A stretch of DNA of 39,505 nucleotides. Source: Rhodovibrio sodomensis (lineage in GTDB: Bacteria; Pseudomonadota; Alphaproteobacteria; Kiloniellales; Rhodovibrionaceae). The DNA is taken from positions 1 through 39,505 of the forward strand of contig NZ_NRRL01000038.1 of assembly GCF_016583645.1 (NCBI RefSeq), in the 5' to 3' direction. Below, one piece after another: positions 16,451-24,815 of the stretch; position 1 is the stretch's first letter; the number at the start of each line of letters is the position of its first letter. Below the pieces are notes generated by a model, which saw only the letters and a list, made by a program, of their open reading frames with translations, ran no database searches and was not told the origin of the DNA. A program made the position numbers and the translations under genes.

Positions 16451-19144
16451 ATGTCCTATCCCTGGGGTAAAAGCGAGTCGGATCGGTCCGGTTACGCCAA
16501 GCGTTTCCACGGTCTGCTGCCGCACTGCCTCGACGTATCCGAAACCTTCGAGCGCCTGCTGCGCAACGATCATCTGCGCCGCGCTCTGGCGCGCTCGGCC
16601 GGTCTCGACGACCTGACCGGCCTGCAGGTCCGCCGGCTCGCCTACCTTGCCGCCTGGCACGACATCGGCAAACTGCAGCTCGGCTTCGCGCTGAAAGTCT
16701 CGGCCAAGCACCGCGCGCTGCTGCAGCGCCAGCAGATCACCTGCCGTGACCATACCCTCGGCGCGCTACCGCTGTTCGATAACCCGCTACGCCCGGAGTT
16801 CGAGCGGGCGATCGCACTCAACGAGGTCGCCGGCTGGTTCCAGGATCAGGCCGCCTTCACGGCCGACGAGCAACTCGACGGTATGCTCGTGGCGAGCCTG
16901 TCCCACCATGGCTGGCCGCTGGAAATCGATCGGGACCCGGCCGAGATCGCCAAGATCGGCCGCGGCTGGACCAAGGCCGGGCGGTTCGAGCCGGTGGCCC
17001 AGCTACATGCCTTCGGCGCCAACCTCCGCCGCCACTACGCCGACGCCTTCGTCGCCGGCGACACGCTCACCGCGACCCCGGAGTTCCAGGACGTCTTCTG
17101 CGGCCTCGTCAGTCTCGCGGACTTCGTGGCCTCGGGCCAGCAGATCGGCGATCAGAACGCCTTCACCTACGGCGGCAAGGGGCTTGACCGCGCGCCCTTC
17201 TCGCGCGCCGTCGCCCGCCGGGCGCTTCAGCAGATCGGCCTCGACCAGAACGTTGCCCCGGCGATCCCCGCCGGCGTAACAGCCGAGCAGATCATCGGCG
17301 GCCCGACGCGTGCCTGCCAGCAGGCGATGGCCGACCTGCCCCTGATGCCGCGTGGCGGCCTCGCGCTGCTTGAGGCCGAGACCGGATCCGGGAAGACCGA
17401 CGCGGCCCTGATCTGGTTCCTGCGCAACTACGCCGCCGGTCTGGTGGACGGCGTCTACTTCGCGCTGCCCACCCGGACCAGCGCCACCCAGATGCACCGC
17501 CGGATCACCGAGGCCATGCAGCGCCTGTTCGGGCTTGCCGCCCCGGCCTGCGTGCTCGCGGTGCCGGGCTATGTCCAGGTCGACCGGGCCCAGGGCACCC
17601 TGCTGCCGAACTTCAAGGTGACCTGGGACGGCGACACCAACCCGGGCGGACGTGGCTGGGCGGCACAGAACTCGATGCGCTACTTCGCCGCGCCGATCGT
17701 GGTCGGCACGATCGACCAGGCCATGATGTCGGAGATCCGGGCCAAGCACGCGGCGATGCGCGGCAGCCTGCTCGCCCGGCACATGCTCGTGGTCGACGAG
17801 GTCCATGCCTCGGATCACTACATGACCGCCATCGGCGAGCGGCTGGTCCGTTATCACGCCGATCTCGGCAGCCAGGTCCTGCTGATGTCGGCCACCTGCG
17901 GTGCCGACCTGCGCGCCCAGCTGTTCAACCAGACCACCCCCGCCTACAAGGACGCCTGCCGGCACGCCTACCCGCTGGTGACCTATCGCCAGACGGGCGG
18001 CGCGGTCCGGTCCAAGCGAATCCCGCGCACCCAGAGCCGGGAGGTCCGGATCGACCTCTGCCGGGTCCTGCACACGCCCGAGCGCATCGCCCGGATCGCC
18101 TTCAAGGCGGCCGCAATGGGCGGCAAGATCCTGGTGATCGCGAACACCGTCCGCCGGGCGATCGCCATCCAGCGCGCCATCGAGGCGCTCGCGGAGCGTG
18201 CGGGACGCCAGGACCTGCTGTTCACGCTCGACGGCAAGGCCACGCTGCACCATTCGCGTTTCTCGCCCGCCGACCGCCGGCGGATGGATGATGCCGCGGT
18301 CGCGGGCTACGGCAAGAGCAGTCCCGGGGGCGCATGCATCCTGGTGTCGACCCAGACGATGGAGCAGTCGATCGACATCGACGCCGACCTCCTGGTCACC
18401 GACATCGCTCCGATGGACGTGCTGGTGCAGCGCCTCGGCCGCATGCATCGCGGCAAGCGCCCCCGGCCGGCCGGCTTCGAGTTCCCGCGGGCGATCGTTG
18501 CCTACCCGCGAGGTGGGTTCGAGCACCTGCTGGACGCGAAACGCGACGGTTTCGGCTACGCCTACACCGATCTTCGGGTCATGCAGTGCACGCTCGACAC
18601 CCTGCGCCGCAAGAAGGTCTTCTCGCTGCCCAAGCACAGCCGCTGGCTTATCGAGTCCGCCCTGCACGCCGAGGCACTGCAGGACATGGTGAACCGGCGC
18701 ACCACGTCGGGTCACAGCTCGATCTGGCAGTTCCATACCGCGGAGGTCACGGGCAAGACCACGGGCGACATCCAGCTCGCCAAGGCGGCGCTCCGGGACC
18801 GGGACGTCAGCTACGCGCACGGGGACAAGGAGCGGGGCGAGGCGTCGGAGACCGTCAAGACCCGGCTCGGGCTCAACGACGTCACCGCGCACTTCCACCC
18901 CGCGCTCGACGGCCCGTTCGGCCCGGTGTCGGAGCTCAGGATCCCCGGCTGGATGATCGACGACCCCGAGGACGGTACCCGGCCGCAGATTTTCGGCAAC
19001 CTGAGTGTAACCGGCGAACGGATAGTCTTCGGTTACGGCATGAAAACCCCGAAAAAGGGCGCCCGGCCACGGCCGGCCCTGTTCATCTACGACCGCCTGG
19101 GCCTGCGCCCGGCGACCCCCGACGGCGAGGAAGTCGACCCGTGA
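16451..19144 (+). CDS. cas3: Type I-E CRISPR nuclease-helicase Cas3
   Basis: 897 aa, the normal size for an HD-helicase fusion. The HD nuclease comes first: H25 (PHCLDV), H70-D71 (WHDIGK), RDHTLG, LSHHGW and LADF. The SF2 helicase follows: Walker A ETGSGKT, DEVH box VVDEVHASDHYM, SAT motif LLMSATCG, and motif VI QRLGRMHR. Cas3 is recruited by Cascade to the R-loop, then nicks and unwinds target DNA. I chose ATG 16451 (GGAG about 10 nt upstream, and the product begins PWGKS as many I-E Cas3 proteins do) over a GTG at 16352 inside a hairpin. Its stop overlaps the cas8e start (GTGA), so the genes are translationally coupled. All key residues are present. Confidence 0.95.
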   Translation: MSYPWGKSESDRSGYAKRFHGLLPHCLDVSETFERLLRNDHLRRALARSAGLDDLTGLQVRRLAYLAAWHDIGKLQLGFALKVSAKHRALLQRQQITCRDHTLGALPLFDNPLRPEFERAIALNEVAGWFQDQAAFTADEQLDGMLVASLSHHGWPLEIDRDPAEIAKIGRGWTKAGRFEPVAQLHAFGANLRRHYADAFVAGDTLTATPEFQDVFCGLVSLADFVASGQQIGDQNAFTYGGKGLDRAPFSRAVARRALQQIGLDQNVAPAIPAGVTAEQIIGGPTRACQQAMADLPLMPRGGLALLEAETGSGKTDAALIWFLRNYAAGLVDGVYFALPTRTSATQMHRRITEAMQRLFGLAAPACVLAVPGYVQVDRAQGTLLPNFKVTWDGDTNPGGRGWAAQNSMRYFAAPIVVGTIDQAMMSEIRAKHAAMRGSLLARHMLVVDEVHASDHYMTAIGERLVRYHADLGSQVLLMSATCGADLRAQLFNQTTPAYKDACRHAYPLVTYRQTGGAVRSKRIPRTQSREVRIDLCRVLHTPERIARIAFKAAAMGGKILVIANTVRRAIAIQRAIEALAERAGRQDLLFTLDGKATLHHSRFSPADRRRMDDAAVAGYGKSSPGGACILVSTQTMEQSIDIDADLLVTDIAPMDVLVQRLGRMHRGKRPRPAGFEFPRAIVAYPRGGFEHLLDAKRDGFGYAYTDLRVMQCTLDTLRRKKVFSLPKHSRWLIESALHAEALQDMVNRRTTSGHSSIWQFHTAEVTGKTTGDIQLAKAALRDRDVSYAHGDKERGEASETVKTRLGLNDVTAHFHPALDGPFGPVSELRIPGWMIDDPEDGTRPQIFGNLSVTGERIVFGYGMKTPKKGARPRPALFIYDRLGLRPATPDGEEVDP

Positions 19145-20706
19145 CCTGGAACCTGCTGGAAACGACCCCGATCGAGATCGTGAGCCGGCGCGAACGCCGC
19201 TTTGTCAGCCTGCCCGGGCTGCTGGCGGCGCTGGCCCGCGACGAGGTCGACACGATCCTGGCGGCACGCAAGTATCAGCTCCACGCCGTGCATAGCTTCC
19301 TGTGCCAGCTGGCCGCGCTCGCGCTCGATCGGGCCGGCCAGCCGGCGCCGCCGACCCGGGAGAGCGATTGGGCGGATCTGCTGCGCGGGCTGACCCCGGA
19401 CTGGCCGGACGACGAGCCGTGGACCCTGGCCGTCGACGATCCCTGCCGTCCGGCCTTCCTGCAGTCGCCCTGCGGCGAGGGCGAAATCCTGCGATTCGAG
19501 CCAGTGGAATCGCCGGATGCGATCGACATCCCGGTCGCCGGCCGCAACCACGTCACCAAGGCCGGTAACCTGAACCGGGCTCAGGCGCAGGACTGGATCT
19601 TCGCCCTGATCGCCGCGCAGACGATCTCCGCCTATGCCTATCCCGGCGCGCCCGGCATCGTGCGTATGAACGGCGGCTACGGCAGCCGTCTGTTCGTCGG
19701 CGCGACCCCGTCGCTCTGGCCCGGCCGTCACTTCCTGCGGGATGTCGCGGTGCTGCTGCGCGCCCGGGCGGAAGTCCTGGCCGAATACAGCTTCTACCGC
19801 GCCTCCGGCGGACTGGCCCTGCTCTGGCTCGTGCCCTGGACCAGCAACAAGCACGACCAGCTGAACATCACCGACTTCGATCCCTACTTCATCGAGGTCG
19901 CGCGGCGCCTGCGCGTCGTCGCCGACGGCGCGCGTCTGTCGGGGCTGCGCGGCAAGGCCGAGGGCCCGCGCATCTACGCAACCAACCCGAATGCGGGCGT
20001 GAAGGGCAACGTCGGCGACCCGTGGGCGCCGCTGCACCTGGAGCGCGGCACCGCGGTCACGCTGCAAGGGCCGCTCGATTACGAGACCATGGCCGGCCTA
20101 CTGTTCGACCGGTCGAAGTACCGCCCGGCCCTGCTGCAACGCATCCACCCCGAGGACGGAGCGGAGGGAGACCTCACCCTGGTGGCCCGCGCCGTGATCG
20201 GCGGCGAGGGCAAGAAGTCCTACACGGAACGGATCGTGCCGGTACCCCGGCCGGCGCGCTCAATCCTGGGGCGCGCCTCGGGCCGGGATACCGCCGGAAC
20301 GATTGCCAAGGAGATGCTCCGCGACGTCGCCCGGGTGAAGGGCGACGCGCTCAAGCCGTCCGCGCTCTGCTACCTGCAGGACGCGCCCGAACGGCTGGAC
20401 TGGACCCGGACGCGCGACCTCGACGCGATGACGTCGGCCGTCCAGCAGTTCGACCAGCAGGTCGATCGGATCTTCTTCACCCGCCTGTTCGCCCGTCTGG
20501 CCGCCGCGCCGGAGGCGCGCAGCGACCATACCCGTACCTGGGCGGACGAGCTCGCCTGCTTCGCGGAGGCGGCCCTCGCCCGCTGCATCGCCGACAACCG
20601 CAAAAGCCGGATGCGCCAGATCCCCGCCGAGGAATTCGCCAACCGGCGCCTCGACCGGGCCCTGATCGACACGCTTCCGCTGCTCCGGGAACCCTGTCCG
20701 TCATGA
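19141..20706 (+). CDS. cas8e: Cascade large subunit Cas8e (Cse1/CasA)
   Basis: 521 aa, matching E. coli Cse1 length (502). It opens with NLLETTPIEIVSRRERRFVSLPGLLAAL, the usual Cse1 start (W/NLL...PI). Later segments PAFLQSP, TSNKHDQLNITDFDPYF and the helical C-terminal bundle fit the family. Cse1 recognises the PAM and recruits Cas3. The GTG start overlaps the cas3 stop, and the gene's own stop overlaps the cas11 start (ATGA). A second, out-of-frame long reading frame at its 5' side is a shadow. Confidence 0.9.
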   Translation: MTWNLLETTPIEIVSRRERRFVSLPGLLAALARDEVDTILAARKYQLHAVHSFLCQLAALALDRAGQPAPPTRESDWADLLRGLTPDWPDDEPWTLAVDDPCRPAFLQSPCGEGEILRFEPVESPDAIDIPVAGRNHVTKAGNLNRAQAQDWIFALIAAQTISAYAYPGAPGIVRMNGGYGSRLFVGATPSLWPGRHFLRDVAVLLRARAEVLAEYSFYRASGGLALLWLVPWTSNKHDQLNITDFDPYFIEVARRLRVVADGARLSGLRGKAEGPRIYATNPNAGVKGNVGDPWAPLHLERGTAVTLQGPLDYETMAGLLFDRSKYRPALLQRIHPEDGAEGDLTLVARAVIGGEGKKSYTERIVPVPRPARSILGRASGRDTAGTIAKEMLRDVARVKGDALKPSALCYLQDAPERLDWTRTRDLDAMTSAVQQFDQQVDRIFFTRLFARLAAAPEARSDHTRTWADELACFAEAALARCIADNRKSRMRQIPAEEFANRRLDRALIDTLPLLREPCPS

Positions 20707-21347
20707 CCCCCACCAGCTTCCGCTCGCGCGCCGCCGGCGCCGCTGCGGCCGCCCTGCCCCGGCCGACCGACGACGCCGTCGCGAAGTTCGCAGGGACGGT
20801 TCACAAGCTGCACCGGATGAACCCGGCCGACCTCGCCGAGCTGCGCCGGATGAACCTGGATGAGCTCGATACGCCTGCCTTCTGGCGCACCGCCATGCGC
20901 CACGTCCCGGCGGAGTTCCGCACCAGCGACCGCGAAGACCGGGCCTGGGCGGCGATTCTGTGCGGCATGGCCCACCTCGCCCCGGAACACTACAAGCCGA
21001 ACGTCCCGCTCAGCCGGGCGCTCGTGAAGGCGAACGTCTCCACAGAACGGGTGATGACGCTCGCCTACGCGACCACACACGAGAACCTGCCGGCCCAGCT
21101 GATCCGGATCTGTCAGCTCCTGAAGACGCAGGGCGTGGGCTTCGACTGGCGCCCGATCGTCGACATGCTGCGCGATCCCGAAAACGCCCGCCGGCAGCTC
21201 AGCCAGCTCGCGCGCGATCACGCGGTCGAGGGCGACCGGCCGCACGAGCACGCCCGATCCCAAGATTACCTCACCAGCGGCGACCTCAGCGCCCACGAGG
21301 CGGCGGCGATCGCCAGCGAAGACGAAACCTTCGGCGACGGCTGGTAA
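20703..21347 (+). CDS. casB: Cascade small subunit Cas11 (Cse2/CasB)
   Basis: 214 aa, slightly longer than E. coli Cse2 (160). It is helical, with the family core LRRMNLDELDTPAFW, RAWAAILCGMAHL and a late LLKTQGVGFDWRPIVDML helix. Two copies normally bind along the crRNA-DNA hybrid. The first 25 residues are Ala-rich. The ATGA overlap with cas8e fixes the start. A 67 bp gap containing a hairpin separates it from cas7e, the only such interruption between the first four genes. Confidence 0.85.
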   Translation: MTPTSFRSRAAGAAAAALPRPTDDAVAKFAGTVHKLHRMNPADLAELRRMNLDELDTPAFWRTAMRHVPAEFRTSDREDRAWAAILCGMAHLAPEHYKPNVPLSRALVKANVSTERVMTLAYATTHENLPAQLIRICQLLKTQGVGFDWRPIVDMLRDPENARRQLSQLARDHAVEGDRPHEHARSQDYLTSGDLSAHEAAAIASEDETFGDGW

Positions 21348-21365
21348 AGCATCCAGTCGCCGCCG

Positions 21366-21394
21366 GCCGCGGGGGCCTCCGGGCCACCCGCGGC
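21366..21394 (+). promoter_or_regulatory. Intercistronic hairpin between cas11 and cas7e
   Basis: GCCGCGGG (21366-21373) pairs perfectly with CCCGCGGC (21387-21394), 13 nt loop, no U-tract. It lies just before the cas7e ribosome binding site. It could stabilise the downstream mRNA or act as a processing site, which would suit the six-fold stoichiometry of Cas7; this role is inferred. Confidence 0.5.
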
Positions 21395-21414
21395 ACAGGC
21401 ACAAGGACCGAATC

Positions 21415-22740
21415 ATGCTCGACCACCAGCAGCGCCGGGAGGCGCTCAAGATCCAGCTGCACTGGCTTGTCTCGCATCCCTGCGCCCTTCTGAACCGCGA
21501 CACCTCCGGCGGCCCCAAGACCATCACCTACGGTGGGGTCGAGCGCACGCGCGCCTCCTCGGCCTGCCAGAAGCGCGCCTGGCGCGAGGCCGGCGACCAC
21601 CCCTTCGCGCTGGTCGCCGACGAGAACAGCGACACCCTGACCTCGCGGCGCGCGGTCCGGGTGCGGATCGCCGAACCGCTCGCCGAAGCCGGCTACGACG
21701 TGGCCACGATCAAAGCGGCGCTGTGGCCGTTCAACAACGCGCTGTTCCCGCCTGCCGGGACCAAGACCACGCGCAAGAAGAAGTCGGAGCCGGCCCGCGA
21801 CGACGTCGGGACCACCAGCACGAACGACCCGCTGCCGGCCGCGCGCACCGAGAGCCCGTTCAAGGAGTTCGACCGCAATGAGCCGGTCGTGCTCGGGGTC
21901 AGCGAGATCAACTACATCCGTGAGATCGTCACCGAGGTGCTCGATCAGGCCAGCTCCCCAGAGAAGGCCGCCGCGCTCGCGGCCGCGCGCGTGCAGGACA
22001 AGGCGTTCGCGCGCAATCTGAAGGCGATCCCGCAGGCCTGCGGGCTGCTGTCCGCCGTCTTCGGGCGGTTCACCCTGGGCGAGATGGTCAGCCGGATGGA
22101 TAGCGCCGTGCACGTCGCTCACCTGATGGGCACCCACCAGGCGCAGGTCGAGGACGACCCCTTCAGTGTGCTCGAGCAGTTGACCGACCGCGGCGACGGC
22201 GCACGGCAGACCGGCCTGCTGTCCGAGGCGCGCCTGACCTCGACGGTGTTCTACGGTTACGCCGTGATCGACGTCGGCAAGCTGATCGAGAACCTTTCGG
22301 GCCTGCCGCGCACCGAATGGCGCGAGGCGGATCTCGAGCTCGCAGGCGAGGTGGTGGAGCGCCTGGTTCACCTGATCGCGACCGTCTCACCGGCCGCCCG
22401 GAAGACCGGGACGGCCGCCCACGCCGAGGCGGCGGTGGTGATCGCCGAGATCGGGAGCTACCGCAACCGCAGCCTTCACGGCGCCTTCGAGACGCCTTGC
22501 GGCCCGACCGTCCGGGACTCGCTGGACGCGATCTGCGAGCAGATGGCGCTGTCCGACCAGATGTACGGCCAGCAGGAACTGCGCTGGGCGGCGAGCCAGG
22601 TCCGGGGCACCGCCGTGCCGGGCGCCAACCTTGTCCCGCTGGGCACCCTTGCAGCCGAGCTCGGCGAACGCGTGCGCGACCACGCCGGCACCGTGGCGGC
22701 CCTGCCCGATCCGCGGGCGCGTCCGGCAAGGGCCGCCTGA
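21415..22740 (+). CDS. cas7e: Cascade backbone subunit Cas7e (Cse4/CasC)
   Basis: 441 aa, longer than E. coli CasC (363). It keeps the signature start (QLHWLVSHPCALLNRDTSGGPKT), the RTRASSACQKRAWR motif and the later TSTVFYGYAVIDV / ETPCGP region. Six copies normally form the crRNA-binding helical backbone. The extra length sits around residues 115-150, a Lys/Arg-Ser/Pro-rich linker (TTRKKKSEPARDD) that looks like an inserted loop. The ribosome binding site AAGGA precedes ATG 21415. It is read in the same operon as cas5e, 25 bp downstream. Confidence 0.93.
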   Translation: MLDHQQRREALKIQLHWLVSHPCALLNRDTSGGPKTITYGGVERTRASSACQKRAWREAGDHPFALVADENSDTLTSRRAVRVRIAEPLAEAGYDVATIKAALWPFNNALFPPAGTKTTRKKKSEPARDDVGTTSTNDPLPAARTESPFKEFDRNEPVVLGVSEINYIREIVTEVLDQASSPEKAAALAAARVQDKAFARNLKAIPQACGLLSAVFGRFTLGEMVSRMDSAVHVAHLMGTHQAQVEDDPFSVLEQLTDRGDGARQTGLLSEARLTSTVFYGYAVIDVGKLIENLSGLPRTEWREADLELAGEVVERLVHLIATVSPAARKTGTAAHAEAAVVIAEIGSYRNRSLHGAFETPCGPTVRDSLDAICEQMALSDQMYGQQELRWAASQVRGTAVPGANLVPLGTLAAELGERVRDHAGTVAALPDPRARPARAA

Positions 22741-22765
22741 CCCCGGTCACGAAGGAGCAGCGACG

Positions 22766-23461
22766 ATGCGCATTCTGCGGATGATCCTGGCGGGGCCGAT
22801 GATGTCCTTCGGCGGCGTCTCGATCTGCGAGCGACGGGAAACCGACAGCCTGCCCGGCCGGTCCCTGATCGCCGGTCTGCTCGGCAACGCGCTCGGCCTC
22901 GACCACGCCGACGATCTGGCGCTGCAGCGCCTGCAGGACCGGCTGATCCTGGCGACGGCCCAGATCGCGCCCGGAGCAAGTCTGCGCGACATGCAGTGCG
23001 CCCACACCGGCCATAAGGACATGAACTGGAGCGCCACCGGCAAGCCGATCGGTCGAGGTGGCCACGCCTATACCCACGCCAACGGCCCGGTGCGCACCGA
23101 GCGCGATTACCACGCCGGAGCCCGCGTGGCGGTCGCGCTCGCCCTCGAGCCAGCCGACGACGCCGTGGATATCGACACGCTCGCGGACGCCTTGGAATAC
23201 CCGGCGCGCCCGCTGTTCATCGGCCGCAAGACCTGCCTGCCGAGCGATCCCCTGCTCCACTCGGTGGTCGACAGCGACTGCCTGCTCGCGGCCCTGGCCG
23301 AGATCGTGCCAGCCGGCAGCCTCGCCGAGTGGCCGGTCAGCCTGCCGGCCCTGCGCCCGCTCGACGCCCACACCGCCCTCAAGGCGGATCGCCGGAACTG
23401 GACCACCCGCGCCCACGGCGGGGAGACCGCGCTGGTGCGCGGCACGCTCGGAACGCCCTAG
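22766..23461 (+). CDS. cas5e: Cascade subunit Cas5e (CasD)
   Basis: 231 aa, the family length (about 225). It starts MRILRMILAGPMMSFGGVSICERRETDSLPG-like, the typical Cas5 opening strand followed by the conserved SFG and R...T..P positions, then SLIAGLLGNALG. Cas5e caps the 5' handle of the crRNA. ATG 22766 has GAAGGAG 8 nt upstream. The cas6e ATG begins on the base right after its stop. Confidence 0.92.
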   Translation: MRILRMILAGPMMSFGGVSICERRETDSLPGRSLIAGLLGNALGLDHADDLALQRLQDRLILATAQIAPGASLRDMQCAHTGHKDMNWSATGKPIGRGGHAYTHANGPVRTERDYHAGARVAVALALEPADDAVDIDTLADALEYPARPLFIGRKTCLPSDPLLHSVVDSDCLLAALAEIVPAGSLAEWPVSLPALRPLDAHTALKADRRNWTTRAHGGETALVRGTLGTP

Positions 23462-24169
23462 ATGCTCCACCTCGTCCAACTCACCATCCCGATGCGCGCG
23501 CTCTACGACTGGGCCAACCTGCAAGACCTGCTGGCCGATCTCGACGATGAGCTGCACGGCGCGGACCAGGACTACCTGCTGCACACCCTGATGAGCCGTT
23601 CGCTGGGCGACGCGGCGCCACAGCCGTTCATGACCCAGACGCGGGGCGCGGAGATCATCGTCTATGGCTACACGCGCACGGACGACGAAGCGATGCGCGC
23701 CCGCGCGCGCCTGCTGGCCGAGCCCGCCGCGCTGACCGCGCTGCAGCCCGATCTCTTCCGGGGCCACGCCCTGCCCGAGGAGATCCCGGCTGGCACCCGG
23801 ATCGGCTTCCGGCTGCGCTGCTGCCCGGTGCGCCGCAACCGCAAGACCGGCGAGCAGGACTGCCACCTGGCGGCCCGGCGCGCTGGCCACAAGCTCTCTG
23901 CGGAGCAGGCCTACGTCGGCTGGCTTGCCGAGCGGCTGCAGGGTGCGGCCGAGCTGGTCGACGCCCATCTGGCCGGCCTGTCGCACCCCCGGGTGACACG
24001 GCGGGACGGCACCCGCCGGCTGAAGCCGCTGCGCCGCCCCGCGGCGAAGATCCAGGGCACGCTCACCGTGCGTGACCCGGATCGCTTCCGGAGCCTGCTG
24101 TCGGGCGGCATCGGCCGTCACAAGGCATTCGGCTTCGGTTTCATGCTGCTGCAAGCCGCACGCAGCTGA
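23462..24169 (+). CDS. cas6e: CRISPR RNA endonuclease Cas6e (CasE)
   Basis: 235 aa, similar to E. coli CasE (199). It has the RAMP layout: an N-terminal strand (LVQLTIP), [13 protein letters not shown] in the middle of the first fold, and the C-terminal glycine-rich loop [16 protein letters not shown]. Cas6e cuts pre-crRNA at repeat hairpins and stays on the 3' end. Lining up DYLLH with the FLFH segment of E. coli Cas6e puts Gln21 or Leu20 where the catalytic His20 would be. Either the alignment shifts or the usual His is missing. It is the last cas gene; no cas1 or cas2 follows. Confidence 0.88.
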   Translation: MLHLVQLTIPMRALYDWANLQDLLADLDDELHGADQDYLLHTLMSRSLGDAAPQPFMTQTRGAEIIVYGYTRTDDEAMRARARLLAEPAALTALQPDLFRGHALPEEIPAGTRIGFRLRCCPVRRNRKTGEQDCHLAARRAGHKLSAEQAYVGWLAERLQGAAELVDAHLAGLSHPRVTRRDGTRRLKPLRRPAAKIQGTLTVRDPDRFRSLLSGGIGRHKAFGFGFMLLQAARS

Positions 24170-24219
24170 TCTCCATGGGCGCCGGCTCATCCCGGGCCGG
24201 TGCGCTTTCCCGTGGAGAT
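24169..24219 (+). terminator. Long hairpin at the end of the cas operon
   Basis: The arms 24169-24179 and 24209-24219 pair over 11 bp with one G-U, and an inner GCCGGC/GCCGGT arm lengthens the stem. It begins on the cas6e stop codon. There is no U-tract, so it may be a Rho-type end or an mRNA-protecting structure rather than a simple intrinsic terminator. Confidence 0.5.
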
Positions 24220-24290
24220 GTCCCGCGCGGAGTCGGTGGTTTCAGCCGCCCCGTGCATCCCCGCGATCCTGCGGGGCTGAAGACGCAGAA

Positions 24291-24316
24291 CCGGGCGGCC
24301 GTACGCGGCCGCCCGG
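24291..24316. other. Perfect 11 bp hairpin in the cas-nrdJ gap
   Basis: CCGGGCGGCCG and CGGCCGCCCGG pair perfectly around a TACG loop. A smaller stem (CCCCGC / GCGGGG, 24259-24276) precedes it. Neither has a T-run. Together with 24169-24219 they form a hairpin cluster closing the cas operon. No gene is seen in 24170-24547. Confidence 0.55.
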
Positions 24317-24547
24317 CCGCTGCCCCAGATCCCTAGTCTGCCCGGCCCCCGTCCGACCGGAAACGCGCCTGCGCGCGACCCTGCGCCCGAGCCGTGCACA
24401 GACGGTATTCGATGATCCCAATTCCCAATTCGTGAGCGCGACGACTGCCTGGCGGCCGCGCTCGATCACCGCAATACCCACCGAGGCGAAAAAAACCCGC
24501 CGGTTCCGGCGTAGCGCCGTCAAGCAGCCACTTCCATCTACCTCAAT

Positions 24548-24594
24548 CCACAGGATCGAGTGTGCTGGCTTACGCCACACACGACATCTGGTGT
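24548..24594 (+). promoter_or_regulatory. Paired NrdR-like boxes upstream of nrdJ
   Basis: Box 1 at 24548-24563 reads CCAC-8 nt-GTGT; box 2 at 24579-24594 reads ACAC-8 nt-GTGT. They match the NrdR consensus half-sites (ACAC...GTGT, 16 bp) at 7 and 8 of 8 outer positions. Their starts are 31 bp apart, three helical turns, as in known NrdR box pairs before ribonucleotide reductase genes. NrdR would repress nrdJ from here when dATP/ATP levels signal. Confidence 0.75.
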
Positions 24595-24815
24595 TTCACC
24601 GCCGGGGACGGCGGAAAAGGCCAGGCTATGACCGACCCGGTCCGGCGGCGCTTTCCCTGGTGGAAAGCGAAACCGCCTGCCGCCCCGGGCCGACAGGACC
24701 TGCGGGAGAGAGACAGGGGACGTGGGACTTCCGAGAGGGGCCGCGCACGCGCGGGCCGGAACGGAGGTCGCAGCGGCCTGAACCGTTGAACCGAACAACC
24801 GTGAGAGATGCGATC
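24595..24815 (+). other. Probable structured 5' leader of nrdJ
   Basis: 220 bp without a gene between the NrdR-like boxes and the nrdJ start. Hairpins include CCGCCG-GGGA-CGGCGG (about 24601-24616) and CGCTTTCC-CTGGT-GGAAAGCG (about 24649-24669) flanked by GGCGG/CCGCC. I looked for a cobalamin riboswitch, which would suit a B12-dependent enzyme, but found no clear B12 box. Confidence 0.4.

Noticed and set aside
17003..18898. Minus-strand long frame opposite cas3
   Set aside because: Cas3 motifs on the plus strand are complete; the minus frame has no family features.
24253..24280. Single CRISPR-repeat-like hairpin (ATCCCCGC... GCGGGG)
   Set aside because: Only one copy, with a 6 nt loop rather than the usual 4, and no spacers or second repeat; better read as part of the end-of-operon hairpins.
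24072..24815. Long N-terminal extension of nrdJ
   Set aside because: It overlaps cas6e and is Arg/Pro-rich; NrdJ homology begins at ATG 24816.
24595..24815. Cobalamin riboswitch before nrdJ
   Set aside because: No recognisable B12 box or core; only generic hairpins.
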